From the NCBI GenBank assembly GCA_003999685.1, contig CP021223.1, positions 2,418,001 to 2,482,000 of the forward strand: 64,000 nucleotides of DNA, written 5' to 3'. The stretch comes from Taiwanofungus camphoratus (lineage: Eukaryota > Basidiomycota > Agaricomycetes > Polyporales > Taiwanofungaceae). Shown piece after piece: positions 55,384-64,000 of this stretch; within the stretch, counting starts at the first letter, position 1; each line of letters starts with the position of its first letter. A model generated the notes under the pieces. It was not told the origin of the DNA. It ran no database searches and was given only the letters and a program-made list of their open reading frames with translations. The translations under genes and the position numbers were made by a program.

Positions 55384-56965
55384 ATGACATACTCTGCGTA
55401 TGTTCAACTGCTCAAGGACGACGTTGTATCTCACAACCATAGCGTGGACGGTGAGACATGGCCGCTTAACGTCAGGGAATGTGGCGCACGTCTTCAAAGT
55501 GCTTTCCGGCTACCCTCATGGGTGAAGAATGTAAGTGACGTGCAGTTGCAGTAATGTCTTTGTTTAATTTGTGTCTCTAGGGACCATATCCACCTGTCGA
55601 TCCTCGGGTACAACCACTACTACATGAGCTGCAGGCCTCGGATTCGAGTACGAATGTCCTTCCCGAAAATGAACCAGAGAGTCAGATAGATCAGCGTCTT
55701 CGTGACGTGTTCAACACCACCCTCAGCGATTGCGTTTCTTTGAGGAATGCTATTATCTCGGATTATCTGTGCAACAAGTCGAGCTCGAAGGAGTCTTTTC
55801 TGGCTGTCATGGTGCGTAACGCCATGTGCCCTGTTTCGAACCATTATCTGGTCGAGTGAGTTTCAAGTTGTTCTTATGATGTTCGAATCCGTTCTCACTC
55901 TGTTGGTGGCTATTGCCTTGGTCGACAGCGAGGATGCATGTGTCGCTCTTCCTCGACATGGAACGGGCGTGTTCAGCCCTCTGTTGAAATACATGCAAAT
56001 GGATATTAGGGTGCCTCTCATGGTTTCAGTTGGTATGGAAGTATCGTGCAGTCTGCATCCTGACCGCGACGAGTCTGAGGCACACGAATCAAACAATGCC
56101 AATGGTCATGCAGCGGGCACCAATGGCAATGGATCTGGTGGCGGAGAGTCTAATGGAGACGACCACGGAACGCCTGAACATTCCGGCGGCGAGAAACAGC
56201 ATAGCGAAGGCACCGACGGCCAACACGGCGACGAGAAAGAAACTTCCTCGACTTCATCGTCCAAGCCACGTTCCTTTGCAGGACCCGGTCTGTCCACGTT
56301 TATGGCCATGTGCAATCGGCCTGTTTATGTAGAAGTGCCTGAAGAAGAGCCCGAAGAAGATCAGCGCTGCCGTGCTGAGCTTGATGCACACGTTCTGGCC
56401 TATTCTACGTCGAAGCCGTTGCCGAGGACGAGTGCGCTGCCAATTCTGTGCATGGCTGAGGAGACTAGCCTGCCGGTCCACATGTCAAGCATGCTCTATC
56501 AGAGGCATGTGTGGCAAGTCTCTGAGCCTCTTATCGGGCTCGCGTTTTCCAAAACTGGCAGTTCCATTCGTGTCTATTTTGGATGGCTCGACAAGCAATC
56601 TGATTCGGGGAGGATCCTTGTAAGTATTGGCACAGATCGGGACTAAAATTGCTTATGAAGAGATGATGTAGCCTCAAGTTCATCTAGGGTGCATTGAACA
56701 ATACTCCGACATCGATGTTTCTGATCCGTGTGCAGCCCTTTCTCTCTGTCGATATCTTCTATGCCTGGCAGACTGTGCTTCAGAAGTCCGCAACGCAGCG
56801 TGCCGGGAGGCAAGCGCCGATTCAGATGAGATTCGACAAGGATCGGTCTTGCAATGGCGTCTGGACGCATGTATTGAGAAACTGACCGCGGTACTGGTCC
56901 GTGATCGTCGTGAGAGAATCTTGGCGTGGATCGAGGGATCAGGCCATAAAGCCGCTGAAGGGTAA
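55384..56965 (+). CDS. Pa2: paralogue of Pa1, upstream partner of Pb2
   Basis: Exons 55384-55530, 55581-55855, 55929-56619 and 56688-56965, with GT/AG introns. The first three are in phase. Relative to Pa1 the final exon appears one base out of phase at its start (around 56688), so either the gene carries a single-base frameshift or it uses a splice site I did not recognise. Landmarks shared with Pa1 are LPSWVK, a DPRVQPLL segment, LYQRHVWQ, IGLAFSKTG and FGWLD. The third exon has a longer Asn/Gly/Glu-rich low-complexity insert. It ends KAAEG with a stop 55 bp before the Pb2 start. I do not recognise the family. Confidence 0.6.
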
Positions 56966-57019
56966 GCTTCAGTTCGACGTTCTTTCCTCATACTTGACTT
57001 CGTTCACAGATTCGGAAAC

Positions 57020-59250
57020 ATGGCTCCCAAGTCTACCAAATCCTCTGCGCCAACATCGGCATCTAAGTCGTGCGTATCCTTTATTTCATGTGAGGCATGG
57101 CTTGATATGGTCATAAATCAGCCGCAAGAAATCCTTGGACGCACTATCTTCGCCACCTTCTGCGACTTCAGAAACTCAATCCTCTATTCCGTAAGTGATC
57201 TGGTGTTTCGTATTCCAACACATGACTAATCCTCAAACACATTATAGGAGCATCAACGCACCAGATGGAGATGGCGGGAGCAGGTCAGTCATGACAGTGG
57301 CGTTTTCTACACCGCTACAAGTAATTGATCATTGAGACAACAGGGTTGGCTCAGTTGAAATACCTAAACATTTGTCATGCTCCGAGTCAGTAAAAGCACC
57401 ACATCTCTACTGAAGCGGTGCTCACATTTGAGCTCATAGCTTCGCCAGAAAAGCTGCAGACAACGATGCTTTACTTATATTGAACTGGCTATTCGATCGA
57501 AAAGCAGTACTAAGATCTGTTCTTAGTGACGAGGTTGTGCAAGACGAGCACAAAATGATAACAGAGTTCATGTGGCCACGTGAATGGGTCAAAGTCGTGA
57601 GTGAACGGCTGTGTTATATCCATCCCGTGTTCATGAAAGACAGGATGACATGTCTCCCGTTGATTCTGCTCATGAATCACTGAGGCAGGACCTCTATGAT
57701 CAGGTTCGGCTACATCTCAAAAAGGCGGGAACAGGAGCAAAAGAACTAGTTGACGTCCCTCCTGACGTCAAATCCATGTTAGTTGGCAGCTTTTCGGCAA
57801 TCTTCCAGGCATGTGCGAATGCGCAAGTCAAGGCCCACTATCCAGGCAGTGTTGCTGAAGTGTCATGGCGGCATGACAACGATCGGCTGTTCTTTGACTT
57901 TTTCACTGGTAAAGCGGGCGAAGGGTATACTCTATCCCCTGGTACCCCCAAAGTGACTGCAGAGGCACCGCCTGCCGACCCTGATAAGCCTCTTCCGTTT
58001 CCATCGTAAGTGCATATATGGTGGCTGACAAGGTGTTTCCATTGATGCTTAAAGCTGTGTTGCACAGTTTGGAGCGCATGCTCCAGTTTCCTCGAAACAT
58101 CTTCGTTGACCTCGATAAAAGCGCTGAAACAGAGGCCGGTAGATTCGCGCGGTTTGTGCGGACAACACAAGTGATTAAAGATGAGCAAGTAGCACAATGG
58201 GCAGAAGCTAATCTTGGGCCTTCTACGGCAGCACAGCGGAGACAGCTGGCCATCCTGCAGGAAGTTGAGGATAGCCAGTATGTCGTGGCCGAGGCTTACA
58301 AGTGGATGGTCCGATGGCGCCGCTTGGAACTCTTGACTAGAATGGGACAGGCTCCGAAGCAAGGCCAATGTGACGCCCTTGGTACCCTGCGTGTCCCTAT
58401 TGCTGCTGCGGAAGAGCTGCTCAAGACGATCCGCCTTGCTAATCTAGCGCCGTATGCAACCTCATATGAATCTCAGCATTCACCCCAACCTCGGCCTGAT
58501 TTCTTGTCCCCACCTCAGAGCAAGCAAGGTTCCGGTACACCCAAGGAAGGAACAAACCATACGTATGCTATGGTCGCTAGCACGGCATGTCCTTCCCGTG
58601 CTATCCATAATCATTTGTGCGAGGAGCGTAAAAACTCGGTGTCTCTCCTCGCTGAAACCCTGAAAGGATTAGGCTTTGATTGCAAAGTCAAGTCAGATTC
58701 CTCTGAATCTGCAATTTTGGAGCTGCCCCTGATTGTCATCGAATACAAGAAAGCGTCATATTCTGAGACTCAGGGAGAGAATCAGCATCGGATGTATTGC
58801 ACGGCACTTCTGCGATTTTTGGAGGCAATAGGCATCACCGACTATCCGATCTACAGTGTACTGGCAGAAGGACCGCGAGCGACGTTGTCTAGTGCTCGGA
58901 TCAAAGACGGAGTGCGTGTCCCCTTCCTTTCTGCAATTGATCACCTTTTGACGAACTTTAATTTCTAGGTAGTTCATATCTTTGAACGACACACACTATC
59001 ATTCGACATTTCTACAGCAATTGGTGCCTGGCACTATGCCACAGTGCTGTGTCGAATTGCTATACGGCAATCAAAAGAGTTATATACAAGGTTCTTACAA
59101 ATCAAGGACAGTCTTATCGTGCGATTGCAGAACAAGAAGCTGGATGCCCATTTGCAATGGACACTAGCTATGCAACTCCAAGAACTGCTGGAAAAGAAGG
59201 AGATATCATTGCCAGACTCCAAGAAGAAAGACAGTAAAGATGCTGCATGA
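57020..59250 (+). CDS. Pb2: large multi-exon protein with C-terminal PD-(D/E)XK-like signature
   Basis: Well-phased exons are 57440-57596, 57644-58005, 58068-58911 and 58969-59250 (about 545 residues). The 5' exons (57020-57069, 57122-57190, 57248-57283, 57344-57389) encode a basic Ser/Lys-rich start, but their phasing is uncertain. The middle part has WLFDRKAV, MLVGSFSAIFQAC and DNDRLFFDFF. The C-terminal domain has a hydrophobic strand ending in ExK (PLIVIEYKK, near 58725-58752) with an upstream Asp (SDSSES). QGENQHRMYC, TDYPIYSVLAEGP, VVHIFERH and IGAWHYATVLCRIA follow. This resembles the PD-(D/E)XK nuclease core, but no search confirms it. It ends in a Lys-rich tail. Paralogue of Pb1. Confidence 0.65.
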
Positions 59251-59483
59251 TTCCATACGAGCAGGATGTCTTAGCGAAACTCTCTAGTTACTTTTTCTTG
59301 TCTTTTAATGTCTTGTTGTCTGTCCTTCAAGAACTCATAAAGGACAATAAATGCATATTCATGTCACAGAGGAAGATATGGTCATAAGCACAGCAAAGCA
59401 CAATAAAGTGCACAAGAAGTTTAAGCCATGGATGAAAAATGTAAATTAAGACACCATAAGTACTACTTAACTTGTAAGTACTA
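59251..59483. other. Short intergenic region
   Basis: Downstream of Pb2; T-rich stretches and no gene recognised. Confidence 0.35.
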
Positions 59484-59873
59484 TTGGTTTCTCCCCTGCA
59501 CTCACACTCTCCATGCACAAGTGCATGTACCTGTTTCCATGCCCATGCCTGTTTCTGTGTGCGCCACTCACTGCATACACCGAGAACGCGTCCCTCACAT
59601 GGCACGACGGCGAGCCGCTTGGGCCACCTCACCACAGACGCAAACGGCAACGCCATGCCCACAAACACATCGGAGCCCGTACGCTTCTGCGATGTCTGCA
59701 CGGGCCCGTCGCTGGTGCCCTGCGCGTGCATTGGCAAGGCGGTCATGCTGGGGCTAGTAGTGAACGACGGTGCGCTGAGGCTGGGGCTCGTCTGTGCACT
59801 GGTGCTGGTGCTGGTGCTGGTGCTGGTGCTGGCCCACGATGAGGGTGGCTTGGAGTGTGATAAGACATTTTAG
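59484..59873 (+). other. Coding-like plus-strand segment with a hexanucleotide repeat
   Basis: A frame with LTTDANGNAMPTNTSEPVRFCDVCTGPSL looks more like protein than chance, and the preceding TAYTENASLTWHDGEPLG lies in another frame, so this may be a broken gene. It ends in a GCTGGT tandem repeat (about 59798-59830) encoding a Leu-Val run. Its end meets the end of gene X on the opposite strand. Unidentified; low confidence. Confidence 0.25.
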
Positions 59874-60556
59874 CAAACAAGTGGACAGGAGCGTATACGC
59901 ATACAAATTTCGGTGTAGAACTTGACACTGTGGCTGTGGGTGCCAGAGCCAGGGAGGTTGGCAGCCTCTGCAGGGTCGATAAACGTCTTGCCGGGCACAG
60001 TGTGTGCGGGTGTGAGCTCGGGTGAGGTGCTGCTGGATGTGGGCTGCGATGCGGGCATCGAGGGCAGGAGAGGCGGCAGCGCAGGCGGCAGCGCAGGCAG
60101 CGCGCTACGCATGTTGTGCTGCGCGAGGCGTGCAGTGAGCACGGAGAAGGCTTCGGGCTGGGGACACGGTCAGCGTTGTGTTGCATTGCGGGAAACGAAC
60201 AAGAGTGAGAAGAGAGCGACGCACATCAAGCCTGTGTTGGAGCACGAGCTCGCAAAGCTCGGATAGTGCCTGGCCGAGAGCAAGGGGGTACCGGGTATAT
60301 AAATGATTGATTTTTCATGTACTTACCTCACGCGATTGCCCTTCGGGCCTCGTTTGCGCCCGTGGACAAACCGCGCCCGCCGCCGATTTTTCGCTTGTTC
60401 TCGCCACCTGTGCTTGTCCAGCGCGTGGGGGCTCGCGAAGCGCTCATTGCCCTGCGGGTCAGCATCACACTCGTCGACCATCCGCTGCACCTTCATGGAC
60501 ATCTTAGTGCCACTGTGACGCATGCCGCCGGGCGGGCGGTCGCCGCCGCCGTCCAT
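59870..60556 (-). CDS. Gene X: small three-exon gene, basic protein
   Basis: Exons 60556-60332, 60269-60225 and 60157-59870 are in phase with GT/AG introns and give about 185 residues. The N-terminal part is basic (KHRWREQAKNRRRARFVHGRKRG), suggesting a nuclear or nucleic-acid contact. The middle reads ALSELCELVLQHRLDPEAFSV, with a spacing of Leu and Asp-Pro-Glu faintly like MOZART1-type gamma-tubulin adaptors; this resemblance is weak and unsupported by search. The C-terminal part is Pro/Ser/Thr-rich. The GC content is high. It sits between the two halves of the QRI7-G duplication and next to Pb2. Confidence 0.45.
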
Positions 60557-61112
60557 GTTCGCGTTCGTGAGCGTCGAGGTGCGGCTGGGAGAGAGGAGGA
60601 TCGACGTGCAGCTCACGGTGGCGGGTTGGTCATGTATAGGACCGGGTGCGGGTGTGGGTGGGTTAGGGGGAAAGGTATGGCGGTGTGTGCCTGGGGCTGC
60701 ACCTGCTTGTACTGCACTTGCTGTCTTGCTCTGTGTCCGTTACTGTGCACGGTGTGGCAGAAGTTGTGTCAAACTTACAAGTCCAATCCCGGTGCTCGTG
60801 CAGCTCGGGTGTGTCCGAGAACTTCTACGGCCCACTGCTAGCGGTTGAGACCCCTGCTTCACATTCACCACTCAGCCTCACACAGGCTCTCCTGCCTTCT
60901 CTCATACCCCCAATCGTGCTCATTGGTGCTCAGAATAGCTTTGTGTGCATGCTGTACAGGATCGGTGGAGATGTGCTCGGCTATGCTTGATGCCCAGCAC
61001 GTCTTATGCACGGCGGTTTCGGTTGTTTGTCGCCTCAGACTTTCCGCGAGCATGGACGGACCATAGGCAGGCCTGTGCACCTCATTTCATCCCGATGTAT
61101 CAGACCCACTGC
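60557..61112. other. Region without a recognised gene
   Basis: Frames on the plus strand have no motif I recognise. From about 60960 the sequence matches the flank downstream of G2 (about 52200-52330), so the edge of the QRI7-G segmental duplication lies here. Confidence 0.4.
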
Positions 61113-61531
61113 TCAACGTGCCGCTGCAATATGTACATGTGTGATTGCGTCCATCATCGGTGCCCTCTTCGCTGCCTGCACCACATCTGAGACGTGCGCT
61201 CCACATTCTACCGTGAACAGCAAGCCATGGTGCTGGACACTGCCCTCCTCGATGTCGTGATACGGGCCATACAGACCTGTCGGGTACAGCCAGAACGTTG
61301 TTCCAGAAAGCAGTCTCCTCCGCCGTCCTCCCTGCCTTCGCCACCGATGCATCGTTCAAACTCCAATCTACCACCGTTCGATAGCTCGTTGATGCATCCC
61401 CTAGCCGCTAATATTGCGGCAAGTAAGGTATGACACACTATGCCTGTCGAGCAAGCAGCGGCATGTGATAGCTTCTGTGGGCACGAAAGTGATTTCGCGT
61501 TTGACTCTGGCGAGCTATTACCGTCCGACAT
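61113..61531 (-). pseudogene. G3: broken paralogue of G2
   Basis: It starts MSDGNSSPESNAKS and keeps CSTGIVC, LLAAILAARG and the later FWLYPTGLYGPYHDIEE and LLFTVECGAHV. It is 4 bp shorter than G2. One 3-bp deletion lies in the GGW segment, and one single-base deletion between GREDG and FWLYP (around 61315) shifts the frame. It lies downstream of the intact QRI7 copy on the same strand. Confidence 0.6.
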
Positions 61532-61975
61532 GATTGCAACTCTGTAAAGCGTGAACAAACATCACGAGAGCAGACTCGGAAGACGTACAACGTGCTACAA
61601 GATCGCTACCGCTCTTGGCGTTGGGGAGGTACTAAGGGAAAATGCGAGCATACTTTCACAATATAGCTTATCTGTCAATACCGTAAACAGACGCTGACAA
61701 TAGAGCGCCCGAAAATTATCAAGTCGTCACAGATCATGAAGGAGCTGATGGAATAGCATGATTCACTCGTAACTGTATTAATATAGCCCTATAAGACAAG
61801 ACAACACTTTGATATGGGCTTGACGGGGAATAGCGCACAATCAAAAATTGACATCTAATCAAGTCCTCAGATCGGGAACACCCAATGCCAGGCATTGAGG
61901 CAGTGCTATATTCTGTGCTGCCCCTTGCAGCAATCTTCCAGTCTCTCATTGGCCCAGACCGTCTCTGCGTAGGCT

Positions 61976-63579
61976 TTAAATTCTCTCGATATGCACGGAC
62001 AATTCTTCTATGTCCCATTTTGAACGCAGTTCCACGGTGTAGTCATCGGTGTCACCGCCCAAGAAGCGGTCCATGGAGGCCCAAGCAATCATTGCTGCGT
62101 TATCTGTGAGATGGATGAGTAACAGTTCAATCAGACCAGAAAGAGAAGGCACACCGGTACATAACGAGGGAGGAGGAAACATGAGGGAAGTGTCTTTGTC
62201 TGGGCTGGTCTTATCGAGACAAATGCGTAGCCTGCATCCAATGAGTTGTCAAACCAGGACCGTGTCCTTAGCGTCATGTGCACGGTAGTACCTTTCCCTC
62301 AGGAACGAATTACTCGCTACTCCTCCACTCACAACGACATGCCGGATCTCAACACCCTGGCGCTGGCATTTTTGCAGCCCGAGAGCCAGTTTCTCCTCAA
62401 GTTGGGCCACAGCCGCCTTTTGGAATGCGCACGCGAGCGCATACTTGGTCTGTTCGTCGACAACGCCGTTCCGCGCATGCAGGAAGCGCTCTACGCTCGA
62501 GTGCAGGCCGGTGTATGAGAACGCCAGCCTCCCACGCATGGGCAGCGGGACGTGTGGCGCACTCGTGTGCCCATCCTCGTGAGCGCCAGGAGGGGGTCGT
62601 GCCGCACAGAACTGCTCAAGGGCGGCGCCGGGCCCGTGCGCTGACCATGGAAGTGCCAGCATCCGAGAGACCTTGTCGAAGGCGCGGCCGATGCTCTCGT
62701 CCAACGTTGTTGCGAGTGTGCGGAAAGTCCGCGAGTCGGTTGCGAGCAGTAGGAGTGTGTGTCCGCCCGAGACGAGGAGCGTGAGGAAAGGGAACGTGGG
62801 GAGCGCGTCGGTGGGCGCGGTGAGGAATGGTGTTAGAGCATGCGCCCGCTGCTCAAGACCGAACAGGAGTCAGATGAGCAAGTCCGTGGTATCAGACCAA
62901 CTGACCATGTGATGTACGCCAACGAGAGGTTTGTTGAGTGCTGCTGCTAGGGTCTTGGCTGCATTTGAACCAACACTGAGACAGCCGCCGATACCTTGGA
63001 AAAGTTTGAATTAGTACTGGCTACCAAGACCGCTTATAAGTAGCGCTCTCTCGGTGTTCTTGCGTATCCTACTGCCAACAGTAGAAGTCGAAGCGAACGG
63101 GCCTAAAACGATCTGGGCGAGAATCTACACTTACCAGGCCCTCTGGTGAAGGCAATGCCATCCACATCATTTACAGACATTTTCGCCTCTGTAAAAGCTC
63201 TCCGGACAGTGGCTGGCTGAGGAATAGAGATAAACGGGTATAGTATTTAAAAGAAGAATGAGACTCGCCATATTCCGCTGATGAGCCTCAATGGCAACAT
63301 ACGGATGAATGCCTCCGTAGGACTCATGACTAGAAGTCGAACTCAGTAATTCATTCCACTGGGAACAAGGCTTATTGTTGCAGGCACTGCTCACTAAGAA
63401 TCCTGCCTCACAACAACATTTGATAGGATCTGGCGTTCGGAGGTGACAACTGCAGCACAGGTATCGTCTGCGGAAGACTCGATAGCGAGGACAGTGAATG
63501 GACGATACTTTGTGAGAGTATAGGTATATTTTCTCAATGGTGCGCCTAGAGGAGTTCGGGTTCTGAGGATGCCATACAT
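61976..63579 (-). CDS. QRI7: Mitochondrial tRNA N6-threonylcarbamoyladenosine synthase (Qri7/OSGEPL1-like), copy 2
   Basis: Kae1/TsaD family enzymes transfer threonylcarbamoyl to A37 of ANN-decoding tRNAs; the Qri7/OSGEPL1 branch acts in mitochondria. Exons: 63579-63395, 63329-63269, 63216-63135, 62994-62906, 62848-62292, 62231-62155 and 62103-61976. All are in phase, giving 392 residues. The N-terminal basic, hydroxylated leader (LRTRTPLGAPLRKY) fits a mitochondrial presequence. Motifs: AIESSADDTCAAVV, SYGGIHPYVAIEAHQRN, DVDGIAFTRGPG, SVGSNAAKTLA, the metal site HHM-RAH rebuilt across intron 4, LVSGGHT, VVSGGVASNSFLRER and DNAAMIAWASMDRF. Intron 2 has a GC donor (63268), where copy 1 has GT. 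It looks functional. Confidence 0.88.
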
Positions 63580-63796
63580 CCGAGAGTGAGCAGGAAAGAA
63601 TACTGCGAATTTGATGCGATAATTACCAATAATTCTTGTATATGTAAGTCTACAAAACCATAATCCGCTGACATAATGTATATACCACAGGCGTTGTTCA
63701 AGCCATGGCACTTTCGATGATCCTCGACTCGAGTTGCGTTCTGACCCACGCGCTGGTTGGACTTCTCGGTGTCCACCGACAGTTACTGTAGCAACA
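63580..63796. promoter_or_regulatory. Divergent promoter region between QRI7 copy 2 and the next gene
   Basis: A 217-bp gap between the QRI7 start (minus) and a plus-strand start at 63797. Placement implies a shared promoter; no specific motif was identified. Confidence 0.35.
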
Positions 63797-64000
63797 ATGA
63801 CTGGGCGGAATACTCATGGTCGACGTTCCTCTCAAGAAAGCAGCGTCCTAATGAAAACACCGGAAAGGCGCCGTTCGTCGAGTCAAGGAGATGCGACGCC
63901 CAGAGCAGGCCTACTCCAAGGCGCCAACGGCAGTGCTGACAACACGCAAGACACCGTCAGCGCTAGTCATTCTGGTGCTGATCAACTGCCCTCGAGAATA
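63797..64000 (+). CDS. Start of an unidentified gene, partial at right edge
   Basis: An open frame of 68 codons from ATG at 63797 runs to the window end without a stop. It begins MTGRNTHGRRSSQESS and is rich in Ser, Arg, Gly, Gln and Asp, so it looks like a disordered N-terminus. It is too short to assign. Confidence 0.4.
   Translation, partial: MTGRNTHGRRSSQESSVLMKTPERRRSSSQGDATPRAGLLQGANGSADNTQDTVSASHSGADQLPSRI

Noticed and set aside
61006-61260. Plus-strand frame with matching frame at 52315-52500
   Set aside because: The similarity is the antisense shadow of the duplicated G genes on the minus strand.
63167-63394. Cys-rich N-terminal start for a short protein (and equivalent at 54341-54610)
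   Set aside because: The Cys-rich stretch is intron 1 of QRI7; splicing removes it and restores the family motif.

Overview
This window looks like part of an Agaricomycete (mushroom-forming basidiomycete) nuclear genome. The host-type genes have many short introns (about 45-75 bp). A mitochondrial Kae1/Qri7-type gene is present. The repeats are Ty3/Gypsy chromoviruses, a second basidiomycete-type Gypsy family, long solo LTRs, a Tc1-like transposon and MITEs. No rRNA, tRNA, CRISPR array or prokaryotic operon was recognised. All calls come from reading the sequence by eye; no database search was run.

Layout. 1-2.66 kb: two tightly linked host genes on the minus strand, here called Pb1 (running off the left edge) and Pa1. 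2.7-5.27 kb: gene-poor, with a MITE, a Pogo/Fot1-like end and a truncated long LTR of family C. 5.27-14.6 kb: a Tc1-like transposon split by Gypsy element A1. 14.6-48.6 kb: a nest of LTR elements. It holds a Gypsy-B fragment (B0), Gypsy element B1 carrying the very young chromovirus A2, a second Gypsy-B copy in opposite orientation (B2) with two inverted solo LTRs of family D, then stacked solo LTRs (B, E, an A-like fragment F, C2, C3), a 35-bp minisatellite with a palindromic core, and an old B LTR. 48.6-51.4 kb: AT-rich, with inverted repeats and a second MITE. 51.4-64 kb: host-type genes. These are three copies of an unrecognised 140-residue gene (G1, G2, G3), two copies of a mitochondrial QRI7/OSGEPL1-like tRNA threonylcarbamoyltransferase gene (one decayed, one apparently whole), a second Pa-Pb pair (Pa2, Pb2) in the opposite orientation to the first, a small gene X, and the start of another gene at the right edge.

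How the parts relate. The Pa-Pb pair occurs twice, one pair at each end of the window and in inverted orientation, with the retrotransposon nest between them. Pb2 carries a C-terminal ExK signature that suggests a PD-(D/E)XK nuclease-like fold. The QRI7-G cassette is a direct segmental duplication flanking Pa2-Pb2. Copy 1 of QRI7 has changes that look like C-to-T decay. B1 and B2 share a nearly perfect 3.29-kb inverted repeat although they differ clearly outside it, which suggests recent gene conversion or an assembly effect. Both A elements carry an extra 3' reading frame. In A2 this frame has two CCHC knuckles. Both B elements carry an antisense accessory gene between integrase and the 3' LTR. 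The retroelements are described here only as fossils.
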